DNA of 64,000 bases. Source: Nakamurella alba. GTDB taxonomy: Bacteria; Actinomycetota; Actinomycetes; Mycobacteriales; Nakamurellaceae. The position numbers were made by a program, and so were the translations under genes. Shown here one piece after another: positions 26,411 through 37,310 of the stretch; the first letter of the stretch is position 1; the number at the start of each line of letters is the position of its first letter. The notes below the pieces were generated by a model, which saw nothing but the letters and a program-made list of their open reading frames with translations, was not told the origin of the DNA and made no database searches. Location: NCBI RefSeq assembly GCF_009707545.1, contig NZ_WLYK01000003.1, forward strand, positions 186,001 to 250,000, given 5' to 3'.

Positions 26411-27556
26411 GTGCCGGACGATCACCACGGGCAGGCGGAGCAGCGGGCGCTCGCCGCGCTGCGTGCCGTGCTCGCCCGGGTCGCCCCCGGCACCCCGCTC
26501 CGCGAGGGCCTCGAGCGCATCCTGCGTGGCCGCACCGGTGCGCTGATCGTCCTCGGGCACAACCCGACCGTCGAGGCGTTGTGCGACGGTGGGTTCCGGT
26601 TCGACGTGGAGTTCTCCCCCACCCGGCTGCGTGAGCTGTCGAAGATGGACGGTGCGGTGATCCTGTCGGACGACGCCTCCCGCATCGTCCGCGCCAACGT
26701 CCAGCTGATGCCCGACGCCACCATCCCGACCGTCGAGTCCGGCACTCGGCACCGCACCGCCGAGCGGGTCGGCCTGCAGACCGGACTGCCGGTCATCGCC
26801 GTCAGCCACTCGATGTCGATCATCAGCCTCTACCACGGCGGCGTCCGGCACGTGGTGGCCGATCCGTCGATCATCCTGGCCCGCGCGAACCAGGCCCTGG
26901 CCACGCTCCAGCGGTACAAGGCGCGACTCGACGAGGTGACCGCCGCGCTCTCGGCGATGGAGATCGAGGACGTCGCCACCCTGCGCGACGCGATGACGGT
27001 GCTGCAGCGGCTGCTGCTGGTCCGGCGCATCGCCGGGGAGCTCAGCAGCAGCGTGATCGAGCTCGGCACCGACGGCCGACTGCTGGGGCTGCAGCTCGAC
27101 GAGCTGGTCACCGGCACCGAGGGTCTGCGCGAGCTGTTGCTCCGCGACTACCTCCCGGATCTGGCGGTGCCCGGGACGGTCGTCCCCGACGGCTCCCCCG
27201 ATCCGGACGAGGCCGTCGAGCTGGCCGTCGACGGACTGCGCGCGCTCACCGAGCCCGAGCTGCTGGACCTGGCCGCGGTCGCCCGGGTGCTCGGGTACCC
27301 CACCGGTGCGGACGGTCTCGATGTCGCGGTCAGCCCGCGCGGGTACCGGTTGCTGTCCGGCATCCCCCGGGTGCCGCAGGCGATCCTCGACCGCCTCATC
27401 GCCCACTTCGGCAACCTGCAGGGCCTGCTCGCCGCCACCGCTGCGGACCTGCAGTTGGTCGACGGCGTGGGCGAGAACCGTGCCCGCGTCGTGCGCGAGG
27501 GTCTCTCCAGGCTGGCCGAGTCCTCCATCGTCGACCGCTACGGCTCACCCCTGTAG
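26411..27556 (+). CDS. disA: Diadenylate cyclase DisA (c-di-AMP synthase, DNA integrity scanning)
   Basis: 381 residues from GTG 26411, preceded by GAGGAGGGGG. The DAC domain (about 1-150) has the catalytic DGA ([11 protein letters not shown]) and RHR ([12 protein letters not shown]) motifs. A helical linker (about 150-290) and a C-terminal helix-hairpin-helix DNA-binding domain ([19 protein letters not shown]) follow. It makes c-di-AMP from two ATP in an octamer and is inhibited by branched DNA. It lies directly after radA. Confidence 0.97.
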   Translation: MPDDHHGQAEQRALAALRAVLARVAPGTPLREGLERILRGRTGALIVLGHNPTVEALCDGGFRFDVEFSPTRLRELSKMDGAVILSDDASRIVRANVQLMPDATIPTVESGTRHRTAERVGLQTGLPVIAVSHSMSIISLYHGGVRHVVADPSIILARANQALATLQRYKARLDEVTAALSAMEIEDVATLRDAMTVLQRLLLVRRIAGELSSSVIELGTDGRLLGLQLDELVTGTEGLRELLLRDYLPDLAVPGTVVPDGSPDPDEAVELAVDGLRALTEPELLDLAAVARVLGYPTGADGLDVAVSPRGYRLLSGIPRVPQAILDRLIAHFGNLQGLLAATAADLQLVDGVGENRARVVREGLSRLAESSIVDRYGSPL

Positions 27557-27563
27557 GACTGGC

Positions 27564-27583
27564 GGCGTTCCAGCGGGAACGCC
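27564..27583. repeat. AGCG-loop hairpin, copy 1
   Basis: GGCGTTCC-AGCG-GGAACGCC is a perfect 8-bp inverted repeat starting 8 nt after the disA stop. The same stem core and loop recur at 27731-27747 and 50751-50768. It may act as the disA terminator. Confidence 0.65.
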
Positions 27584-27730
27584 TCGCACCAGGCCCTCGG
27601 GCTCACCGGCGCTTTCAGACGGCGGGCGCCTTCAGCGGACCACGCGGCGTGCCGGCGGGGCACCTCCCGACCCGCCTCGGCGCACCTTCCACGCTCAGCG
27701 CGTGAACGGTGACCCCCGGCAACAACGTGA

Positions 27731-27747
27731 CGTTCCAGCGAGGAACG
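27731..27747. repeat. AGCG-loop hairpin, copy 2
   Basis: CGTTCC-AGCGA-GGAACG is a 6-bp stem with a five-base form of the same loop. The flanks (GTGA before, then CCGGC...GGGCGATC after) resemble those of the copy at 50751. Confidence 0.55.
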
Positions 27748-27915
27748 CCGGCGGGGCGATCGTTGGCGTCGACTCCTGCGTTTCTTGGTCCGACCTGTGG
27801 TGCTCCCGCGGCCGACTGACGTTGCCCGCCCAGGCTCGCACGCCGACAACGGAGACGACCGCCCGGCGGCCAGGCCGGACGGCAAGGTCAGCGCCGTGGA
27901 GGTCGGTGCCCTCTT

Positions 27916-27966
27916 CGGATTCTGAACATCGGATGCCTTCTCAGGGCAGCGGATGTTCAGAATCCG
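27916..27966. terminator. Long hairpin between convergent disA and Rv3587c-like genes
   Basis: Perfect 15-bp arms (CGGATTCTGAACATC at 27916-27930 and its complement at 27952-27966) enclose a 21-nt loop that can itself pair GCC/GGC. It is less GC-rich than its surroundings. It may be a bidirectional terminator or a palindromic repeat. Confidence 0.6.
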
Positions 27967-28024
27967 AGCGGCAGGCGGGGCGAGACCGGGCCACTCCGAG
28001 GGAGTTCCGGTCAGGAACGCCGAC

Positions 28025-28993
28025 TCAGTTGATGGTCAGCGTCGCCGGGGTGGACTGCAGCTTGCCGACCGCGACCTTCACCACGTACTCCCCACCCGGC
28101 ACGTAGACCCGGTCGGCCGTGCAGCCCGGGTTCGACGTCGTGCCCGACCAGCGGATGTTGTACTGCAACGAGCTGCCGGCCGGCATCTCCCGGATGTCGG
28201 TGCCGGTCCCGGGGAAGCAGTCGGCCGTCGACCAGACCCGCGCGCCGGCCGCCGTGTAGACGGTGAAGACCTGCAGCGGCCCGGAAAGGTCACGGACGCA
28301 CTCGGTGTCGCTGACGTTGGTCACCGTGACGCCCAGGATCGGCTGCTGACCGCTGTTGTAGCTCGGAGCACCGGTGGTGGCCTTGAGCGAGATCGCCGAG
28401 TCGGCGCACAGCAGGCGTCCCTGGTCGTCCGTGCTGGGCGCCGGGGGCGGGGTGGTCGTCGGCGTGGCCTTGGGTGTGGTGGGTGTCGCCTTCGGCGTCG
28501 TCGGGGTGGCCTTCGGCGTGGTCGGCGCAGCCGTCTGCGTGGGCTTCGGGGTCGTGGCCGGAGGCGCGCTGCTCGCCGGGGCGCTGCCGGCGGGCGGACT
28601 GCTCGGCTTCGGCGCGCTGCTCACCGCCGAGGAACTCGGCTTCGGCGCGCTGCTCACCGCCGAAGAACTCGGCGTCGGCGCACTGCTCGCAGCGCTGCTG
28701 GGCTTCGAGGCACTGCTCGCCGGCACACTTGCAGAACTCGCCGGTGCACTGGCCGACGACGGACGCGAAGAGGTGGAAGCCGACGATCCGGAGGTGGCCG
28801 CCAGCACCCCGGTCATCGCAGGAGAGCTGCTCGACGATCCCGAGGTCCCGGCGCCGGACCCGGTTCCGTTGTCCCCGCTGGCCTTTCCGACCACCAGGTA
28901 GACCAGGCCGAGTACCAGGAGCACTCCCACGGCGATCACGATCACCCGCCGCACCCAGTAGGTGCGCGGCGGGAGGGGGCCGACCGGATGCAT
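28025..28993 (-). CDS. Membrane-anchored, Ser/Ala/Pro/Thr-rich protein (Rv3587c-like)
   Basis: 322 residues from ATG 28993. There is one membrane helix at about residues 17-38 (RRVIVIAVGVLLVLGLVYLV), then a long extracellular linker (about 45-195) of SSAPKPSSS and TTPKATP repeats, then a compact beta-rich domain of about 125 residues with four cysteines. It matches the conserved actinobacterial membrane protein between disA and the carbonic anhydrase (Rv3587c in mycobacteria). The linker resembles wall-spanning stalks. Function is unknown. A short GGAGGT lies rather far (about 16 nt) upstream, and GTG 28996 is an alternative start. Confidence 0.85.
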   Translation of the reverse strand: MHPVGPLPPRTYWVRRVIVIAVGVLLVLGLVYLVVGKASGDNGTGSGAGTSGSSSSSPAMTGVLAATSGSSASTSSRPSSASAPASSASVPASSASKPSSAASSAPTPSSSAVSSAPKPSSSAVSSAPKPSSPPAGSAPASSAPPATTPKPTQTAAPTTPKATPTTPKATPTTPKATPTTTPPPAPSTDDQGRLLCADSAISLKATTGAPSYNSGQQPILGVTVTNVSDTECVRDLSGPLQVFTVYTAAGARVWSTADCFPGTGTDIREMPAGSSLQYNIRWSGTTSNPGCTADRVYVPGGEYVVKVAVGKLQSTPATLTIN

Positions 28994-29088
28994 CACGAGC
29001 CGACGGTAACCTCCAAGGGCCCCGATTCTCCGGAGCAACGCCGCACGTGGGCGCCGTTGTCGCCCCTGTCACCTGGAAAGGAGCAGTC

Positions 29089-29583
29089 GTGTCCGCCATC
29101 GATCAACTGCTCGAGCGCAACCGGTCCACCGCGCAGCAGCACCCGCACTGGATCGGCCCCACGCCGACCATGGCCATCGCAGTTGTGCTGTGCATGGACG
29201 CCCGGATCGACGCCCACGCTGCCTTCCGCATCGAACCCGGCGAGGTGCACCTGATGCGCAACGCCGGCGGTGTGGTGACCGACGACATGATCCGCTCGCT
29301 GGCGATCTCGCAGCACGCCCTCGGCACCCGCGAGGTGATGATCGTGCACCACACCGACTGCGGTCTGGCCCGGCTGCAGGAGGACGCCTTCCGCGACCAG
29401 CTGGCCGAGTTCGCCGGCTTCCGCCCCACCTGGGCCGTCCAGGCTTTCAAGGACCCGACGGAGTCGGTCAAGGAGTCGATGCGCCGTGTCGCGTCCTCGC
29501 CGTTCCTGATCCACACCCATGAGCTGCGCGGTTTCGTCTTCGACGTGGAATCCGGTCTCCTGGAAGAGGTGTCGGCCGACTGA
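29089..29583 (+). CDS. Beta-carbonic anhydrase
   Basis: 164 residues from GTG 29089, with GGAAAGGAG upstream. The zinc site of the beta class is visible: Cys and Asp-Arg in VVLCMDARID (about 31-40) and His-Cys in VHHTDCGLA (about 87-95). It interconverts CO2 and bicarbonate in the cytoplasm. The short form without extensions matches the Rv3588c type, and the gene lies between the Rv3587c-like gene and mutY as in mycobacteria, though transcribed toward mutY here. Confidence 0.93.
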   Translation: MSAIDQLLERNRSTAQQHPHWIGPTPTMAIAVVLCMDARIDAHAAFRIEPGEVHLMRNAGGVVTDDMIRSLAISQHALGTREVMIVHHTDCGLARLQEDAFRDQLAEFAGFRPTWAVQAFKDPTESVKESMRRVASSPFLIHTHELRGFVFDVESGLLEEVSAD

Positions 29584-29621
29584 CCCCGGCCGGTCGATCC
29601 ACCCGGACCACCTCATCGCCC

Positions 29622-30566
29622 GTGTCCCGGAAGGCCACGCAGCGCGACACGGCGCCGCAGACGGCCGACGGCCCACGCCCCGGTGCGCAGCCGGGTCAGG
29701 CCCTGGTCCCGGACCTGCTGTTGCGCTTCTTCGCCGACCACGGGCGGGACCTGCCGTGGCGACATCCGGAGGCCGGGCCGTGGGGCGTCCTGGTCAGCGA
29801 GATCATGCTGCAGCAGACCCCGGTGGTCCGGGTGCTGCCGGTGTACCTGCGGTGGATGGAGCGGTGGCCCACCCCGGATGCCCTCGCCGCGGACTCGCCG
29901 GGGGACGCGGTCCGGGCCTGGGACCGGCTCGGTTACCCGCGGCGGGCGCTGCGTTTGCACGCTGCGGCCACCGCGATCACCGTCGACCACGGCGGCACCG
30001 TCCCCGACTCCGTCGAGACCCTGCTGACCCTGCCCGGAGTGGGCGAGTACACTGCCCGGGCGATCGCCGCCTTTGCATTCGGTGCGCGCACCCCGGTGAT
30101 CGACACGAACGTGCGCCGGGTGCTGTCCCGCGTCGAGCGCGGAGTGGACAGCATCCGGGAGCCGGCCACCGCCGCCGACCGCCGCGAACTGGAGACCCTG
30201 CTGCCGGCCGAACCCGCGGTCGCCGCCCGCTTCTCGGCCGCCGTGATGGAGCTCGGGGCGTTGGTCTGCTCGGCTGCGAACCCGCGCTGCGCCGACTGCC
30301 CGCTCGCCGACCGCTGCGCCTGGCACCTGGCCGGCCACCCGGCCGCGGTGGCCCGGCGTGCGGTGCAGACCTGGCACGGGACGGACCGGCAGGTGCGCGG
30401 GCGGATGATGGCGCTGGTCCGGGCCGATCACGGAGCAGTGGCACGCGCCCTGCTGCTGGCGGTCACCGACGACGCCGTCCAGGCCACTCGTTCCCTCGAC
30501 TCCCTTGTCGCCGACGGCCTTCTGGTCACGGTCGACGGCGGCCGCGCCTACGCCCTCCCCGATTGA
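29622..30566 (+). CDS. mutY: A/G-specific adenine DNA glycosylase MutY
   Basis: 314 residues from GTG 29622. The helix-hairpin-helix is TLPGVGEYTARAIAAF (about 130), the catalytic Glu lies in LVSEIMLQQTP and the catalytic Asp in VIDTNVRRV. The 4Fe-4S cluster has C-x6-C-x2-C-x5-C in CSAANPRCADCPLADRC. The C-terminal NUDIX-like 8-oxoG recognition domain is reduced to about 70 residues. It removes adenine paired with 8-oxoguanine. It starts 38 bp after the carbonic anhydrase stop, likely in the same transcript. Confidence 0.94.
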   Translation: MSRKATQRDTAPQTADGPRPGAQPGQALVPDLLLRFFADHGRDLPWRHPEAGPWGVLVSEIMLQQTPVVRVLPVYLRWMERWPTPDALAADSPGDAVRAWDRLGYPRRALRLHAAATAITVDHGGTVPDSVETLLTLPGVGEYTARAIAAFAFGARTPVIDTNVRRVLSRVERGVDSIREPATAADRRELETLLPAEPAVAARFSAAVMELGALVCSAANPRCADCPLADRCAWHLAGHPAAVARRAVQTWHGTDRQVRGRMMALVRADHGAVARALLLAVTDDAVQATRSLDSLVADGLLVTVDGGRAYALPD

Positions 30567-30893
30567 GCAGCCCCGAACCGCGGGACAACCCTGCACTCCG
30601 TGAGCAGGCCTGACTGTCGCGGCCCACCCGGGGCGAGAACTGCGGGACGTCCGTGGAAGTGGCCGCGATTGCGGCCGGATGCACGGACGCACAGGGACTC
30701 TCGCGGCGGAGCGCTCCCGACACGACCGCACACCCGCCCACCGCAGCACCGGACACGACCGCGTCCGACCGCCACGGCTCCCCGCCTCTGCAGCACCCAC
30801 CCACCACCGCACCACGAACAGCACTGCTCCGCGGACAGCACTGCGCCCCGCGAGCCGATCAGCTCGCGGGGCGCAGGGGGTGGAACTACCGGC
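30567..30893. other. Convergent intergenic region, mutY-clpC
   Basis: These 327 bp contain no supported gene. The right end carries the clpC terminator hairpin; the rest shows only Cys/Pro-rich chance ORFs and short CACCCACC runs. Confidence 0.6.
30841..30876 (-). terminator. Terminator of clpC
   Basis: A perfect 15-bp inverted repeat (30841-30855 / 30862-30876) with loop CGATCA lies 18 nt past the clpC stop on the minus strand. There is no U-tract. Confidence 0.75.
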
Positions 30894-33431
<2,538 letters not shown>

Positions 33432-33780
33432 GTGCACTCCTTACGGGCGTGCGCTGCGGGGCGGGGCGATGTGTCCCGCGCGGCCCGGGGGCCGAACGGA
33501 TCACCCGAGTCTAGTCGTGACGGCCTTCGGCCCTCGTCGATTCGACCCCGGACGCGACCTCGCGCACTCCCTTCGCGTCCGGGATGAACAACGCTCCCCC
33601 ACGCCGACCCGTTCCGGAAAGCGAATGGGCTACGCCGAGGGCGAACAGCCCGGTCCGGACGGGTGCTGCACCCGATGGCGGGCGTGACGTCCACGTCCTA
33701 CGCGCGGCCGTCGCGGCCACATCGACGACGGCAGGGCGACCACCGGCCCTCCTGTGGCACCGGAGGGCCGACGGGCGACC

Positions 33781-33959
33781 AGCGGCCGGACCCTCCTGGT
33801 CCCTTCAGCCACACCCACCGTCGGCAGACGGACCACCGGTTCCGGAAAGCCGACGGCAACACCGGTCGTGGTCCACCCGAGCAGCGGCCGGACTCTCCCG
33901 GTCCCTTCAGCCACACCAACCGTCGGCAGACGGACCACCGGTTCCGGAAAGCCGACGGC
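33781..33959. repeat. 77-bp direct duplication between clpC and lsr2
   Basis: Copies at 33781-33857 and 33883-33959 differ at only about three bases. Each contains CCGTCGGCAGACGG (a small palindrome) and ends TTCCGGAAAGCCGACGGC. The 25-bp spacer differs. The array is non-coding and ends two bases into the lsr2 terminator stem. Confidence 0.9.
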
Positions 33960-33988
33960 CCCGCCACCCGGGGTCGGGTGGCGGGGCC
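33957..33988 (-). terminator. Terminator of lsr2
   Basis: A perfect 13-bp stem (GGCCCCGCCACCC and its complement, 33957-33969 / 33976-33988) with loop GGGGTC lies 18 nt past the lsr2 stop on the minus strand. Confidence 0.75.
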
Positions 33989-34006
33989 GTGGACGAGAAG
34001 CGTCGG

Positions 34007-34378
34007 TCAGTGCGCGGCTTCGAAGGCCTCGAGGACGGCGGCGGACAGCCGGCCGCGCTCGGAGACCTCGTAGCCGGCGGACCGGGCCCACTCGCGGATC
34101 GCGGCGGTCTGCTCGCGGTCCGGGGTGGTGCGGGTGGCGGCGCGACCGGCAGAACGGCCGGCCCGCGCACGCGGGCGGGACGCGGTCGCGCGGCCGCGCG
34201 GGCCGTCCACCCGACGGGCGCTGGAGACGTACCCGGCGAGGGCGTCGCGCAGCTTCTTGGCATTCTTGTCGTTCAGATCGATCTCGTAGTGCGCTCCGTC
34301 GAGACCGAACTGCACGGTCTCCGCGGCCACGCTCTGATCGAGGTCGTCGACGAGACTGACGGTGGTGACGCTCGCCAT
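34007..34378 (-). CDS. lsr2: Nucleoid-associated protein Lsr2
   Basis: 123 residues from ATG 34378, with AGGAGGACAT upstream. The N-terminal dimerisation domain begins MASVTTVSLVDDLD and includes VQFGLDGAHYEIDL. A basic linker rich in RxR follows (about 60-90). The C-terminal DNA-binding domain ends IREWARSAGYEVSERGRLSA, carrying the AT-hook-like RGR. Lsr2 is an H-NS-like silencer of AT-rich DNA and bridges DNA. Its upstream region is unusually AT-rich for this window, which fits autoregulation. Confidence 0.97.
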   Translation of the reverse strand: MASVTTVSLVDDLDQSVAAETVQFGLDGAHYEIDLNDKNAKKLRDALAGYVSSARRVDGPRGRATASRPRARAGRSAGRAATRTTPDREQTAAIREWARSAGYEVSERGRLSAAVLEAFEAAH

Positions 34379-34542
34379 CAATGTCCTCCTGTAAAAGGGC
34401 GGCAGCATCACCGCCGATAAATGTCCCGCCCCGACAATACGTCATCTGTTGACAATTCAGCGACATCGCGCCGTCGATCACCCGGCGCGGCGCGAACAAC
34501 AACGCCTGCCGCACCCGAAACGGTGTCAGGGAACCTCTCGGT

Positions 34543-36078
34543 TCAGTCCCCGGGACGCACGAACGGGAACAGGATCGTCTCCCGGATTCCCAGACCGGTG
34601 AGCGCCATCAGCAGCCGGTCGATTCCCATACCCATGCCGCCGCTCGGCGGCATGCCGTATTCCATGGCCCGCAGGAAGTCCTCGTCCAGCACCATCGCCT
34701 CGGCATCACCGAGCCTGGCGAATCCGGCCTGCTGCACGAACCTGTCCCGCTGGACAACCGGATCCACCAGTTCCGAATACCCGGTGGCGGTCTCGAAACC
34801 GCGGATGTACAGATCCCACTTCTCCGCCAATCCGGGGGTTTCCCGGTGCCCACGGGTCAACGGCGAGGTCTCCGCGGGGTAATCACGGACGAAGGTCGGT
34901 TCCACCAGACCCGGCACCACCGTCTCGTCGAACAATTCCTCGGCGAGCTTGCCGGGCCCGTAGTGCGGGGCGACGGGCACGTCCAGACGCTCCGCCAGCC
35001 GGCGCAGCGTCTCCATCGGCGTGGTCACGTCGACCTCCTCGCCGACGGCCTCCGACAGCGAGCCGTACATGGTCACTTCCCGCCAGTCACCACCCAGATC
35101 GAACGGTGCGCCGTCCGCCAGCGTGACCGTCGTGGAGCCGGCGACGGCGACGGCCGCGTCCTGGATCATGGTCCGGGTCAGCTCGGCGATGCCGTTGTAG
35201 TCGCTGTAGGCCTGGTACGCCTCGAGCATCACGAACTCCGGCGAATGGCTGGAATCGGAGCCCTCGTTCCGGAAGTTCCGGTTGATCTCGAAAACCCGCT
35301 CGATCCCGCCGACCACGCACCGCTTCAGGTACAGCTCCGGCGCGATCCGCAGGTACACGTCCATGTCCATGGCATTCATGTGCGTCACGAACGGACGGGC
35401 GGCGGCTCCACCGTGCAACGCCTGCAGCATCGGCGTTTCGACCTCGAGGAATCCGCGGCCGGTGAGCGTGCGCCGCAGGGACGCGTTGACGGTCGCCCGC
35501 TGTTCCACCGTTCTGCGGGCGAGCGGTCGCACGATCAGATCCACATAACGCTGCCGCACCCGGTTTTCCTCGGACAGCGCTTTGTGTGCGACCGGCAAGG
35601 GACGCAGGGCCTTCGAGGTGATCTCCCAGGAATCCGCCAGAACGGACAATTCCCCGCGTCGCGACGTGATCACCTCGCCGTGCGCGAAGAGGTGATCACC
35701 GAGATCCACATCACTCTTGAACGCCGCCAACGATTCCGCGCCGACCGACGCCAGGGAGATCATCACCTGCAATTCGGCACCGGTGTCACCCGCGCCGCCC
35801 TCGCGCAGCGTCACGAAACACAACTTCCCGGAGTTCCGCAGGAAGATCACCCGGCCGGCGATGCCGACCACGATGCCGGTGGCGGTGTCCGGCTCGAGAT
35901 CCGGGTACCGCTCGCGGAGGGCGGCCAGCGAGTCGGTCCGGGCCACGGTGACCGGGTAGGCCTCGATGCCCGCCTCGAGCAGCCGCTCCCGCTTCTCGTG
36001 CCGGACCCGCAGCTGTTCGGGCAGGTCGTCCAGGGCGTCGTCGGGGGTGCTGCCGTCGGGCGGCGCGGTCTCGCTCAT
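34543..36078 (-). CDS. lysS: Lysyl-tRNA synthetase, class II
   Basis: 511 residues from ATG 36078. The N-terminal OB-fold anticodon-binding domain (about 60-180) contains [21 protein letters not shown]. The class II catalytic core has motif 1 near [10 protein letters not shown], motif 2 in [14 protein letters not shown] and motif 3 [14 protein letters not shown]. It charges tRNA-Lys. The length is that of a stand-alone LysS without the MprF-like domain of LysX. It lies just upstream of lsr2 and clpC, as in mycobacteria. Confidence 0.97.
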   Translation of the reverse strand: MSETAPPDGSTPDDALDDLPEQLRVRHEKRERLLEAGIEAYPVTVARTDSLAALRERYPDLEPDTATGIVVGIAGRVIFLRNSGKLCFVTLREGGAGDTGAELQVMISLASVGAESLAAFKSDVDLGDHLFAHGEVITSRRGELSVLADSWEITSKALRPLPVAHKALSEENRVRQRYVDLIVRPLARRTVEQRATVNASLRRTLTGRGFLEVETPMLQALHGGAAARPFVTHMNAMDMDVYLRIAPELYLKRCVVGGIERVFEINRNFRNEGSDSSHSPEFVMLEAYQAYSDYNGIAELTRTMIQDAAVAVAGSTTVTLADGAPFDLGGDWREVTMYGSLSEAVGEEVDVTTPMETLRRLAERLDVPVAPHYGPGKLAEELFDETVVPGLVEPTFVRDYPAETSPLTRGHRETPGLAEKWDLYIRGFETATGYSELVDPVVQRDRFVQQAGFARLGDAEAMVLDEDFLRAMEYGMPPSGGMGMGIDRLLMALTGLGIRETILFPFVRPGD

Positions 36079-36260
36079 GATGCGCCAGCCTATCGGCCGC
36101 GCGGCACCGTTCCGGCCGCCTCCGGACCGACCGTCGATCGACACCTGCCGGCCGACCTGGGTGCCCCGGTGCCCGCTGCGGTGAACCGTCGATGTCCGTG
36201 GCCGGGACCGTCGCCGACCACCGCCCGATCGCTGCGGCCGCCTGTCGGCAGTGCGGAACG

Positions 36261-36336
36261 GCAGGGCAGCTGCAGAACGGCGGGACAGGTGCACAACGGC
36301 GGGACAGGTGCACAACGGCGGGACAGGTGCAGAAGG
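36261..36336. repeat. Four 19-bp tandem repeats before the 36353 gene
   Basis: Units GCGGGACAGGTGCACAACG (36280-36298 and 36299-36317 identical; 36261-36279 and 36318-36336 slightly diverged) are followed by a partial fifth. They end 16 bp before the GTG start at 36353. Each unit contains a GGCGGGA purine run. Confidence 0.92.
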
Positions 36337-36352
36337 GCGGGACAATGGTGGG

Positions 36353-37240
36353 GTGGATGCACCCGCCCCGACCCTCGACCGGGTCCTGCCGGCCGATGAG
36401 TGGCGGGCGGCGGAGTCGGCCCACCGGCGCACTGCCGACGAGCTCACCGCGGGCCACCGCGAGCGCGCGGGCCGAGGCGAGCGACACCCGGTCGAGGACT
36501 TCCTCTTCACCTATTACTCGCTGCGGCCGGCGCAGCTCCGTCGCTGGCACCCCGGCGGACGGACCGTCCTGCTCGGCGCCGACGACCGGGCCGACTGGCG
36601 CTTCCAGCGAACGGTCCGGACCTCGTCGGGCATCGGCGTCACCGTCGACGTGGACGCCTTCCTCGAGGCCCGCGGGCCGGCCGTGACGTTCACCCTCGAG
36701 CTGCTGACCGCCACCGCCGCCGCGACCCCGCACTTCGGCTGCTTCGGGCTGCACGAGTGGGCGATGGTCTACCGGCAGGACGAGGAGCAGGTGCGCCACT
36801 CGGCCTGGCCGCTGCGGCTCGGCGCCCGCGGCACCGACGAGGTGGTCGAGTCCCACCGCATCAGGTGCTCGCACCACGACGCCTACCGGTTCTTCACCCC
36901 GGAGGCCAGGCCGCGGAACCTGCTCGCGCCCGACGCCGGCAACCGCCCGCAGCTGGAGCAGCCGGGCTGCCTGCACGCGTCGATGGACCTCTACAAGTGG
37001 GCCTACAAGCTGCAGCCATGGGTCTCCTCGGACCTGCTGCTGCGCTGCTTCCGCTTCGCCCGGTACATCCGGGAAATCGACATGCGGGCGTCCCCCTACG
37101 ATCTCGCCCCGCTGGGATACGCGCCGATCCGGATCGAGACCACCGAGGGCCGGGCCGAGTACGTCGCCGAACAGCGGGTCATCGCCGCGCGGGGCTCCGA
37201 GCTGCGGGCTGAGCTGATCTCGGTGCTCGAACAGCTCTGA
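36353..37240 (+). CDS. Conserved actinobacterial protein often labelled 3-methyladenine DNA glycosylase
   Basis: 295 residues from GTG 36353. The sequence is strongly conserved in style, with [31 protein letters not shown] and [18 protein letters not shown] near the C-terminus, and several invariant-looking His and Trp. I recall such proteins in many actinobacteria under the name 3-methyladenine DNA glycosylase, but I see no helix-hairpin-helix or other glycosylase motif that proves it. It takes the place where panC/panD would lie between lysS and the DUF6779 gene in mycobacteria. The leader contains a 19-bp repeat array. The start is uncertain because the upstream frame is open. Confidence 0.7.
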   Translation: MDAPAPTLDRVLPADEWRAAESAHRRTADELTAGHRERAGRGERHPVEDFLFTYYSLRPAQLRRWHPGGRTVLLGADDRADWRFQRTVRTSSGIGVTVDVDAFLEARGPAVTFTLELLTATAAATPHFGCFGLHEWAMVYRQDEEQVRHSAWPLRLGARGTDEVVESHRIRCSHHDAYRFFTPEARPRNLLAPDAGNRPQLEQPGCLHASMDLYKWAYKLQPWVSSDLLLRCFRFARYIREIDMRASPYDLAPLGYAPIRIETTEGRAEYVAEQRVIAARGSELRAELISVLEQL

Positions 37241-37310
37241 CGGCTCCCGGCGACGGCACTGAGCTCGGATCCGGCGAGGAGCGGGTCGGCGACCGAAGGG
37301 TCGGGCGCCG

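Larger units (their letters stand above)
27557..28024. other. Convergent intergenic region with three hairpins
   Basis: These 468 bp lie between disA and the Rv3587c-like gene. They contain two AGCG-loop hairpins (27564-27583 and 27731-27747) and a 15-bp-arm hairpin (27916-27966). Third-position GC and frame content do not support a gene here. Confidence 0.6.
33432..34006. other. Intergenic region clpC-lsr2 with a 77-bp duplication
   Basis: These 575 bp contain the clpC promoter side (a TAGACT -10 candidate on the minus strand at 33508-33513), a 77-bp near-perfect direct repeat and the lsr2 terminator. No supported coding sequence was found, although GC-rich open frames cross it. Confidence 0.6.

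Noticed and set aside
33781-33959. CRISPR array at the clpC-lsr2 repeats
   Set aside because: There are only two long copies with one short spacer, and no cas genes in the window.
33630-34514. Open frames across the clpC-lsr2 gap
   Set aside because: They cross the duplicated non-coding repeats and conflict with lsr2, with no family resemblance and no ribosome site.
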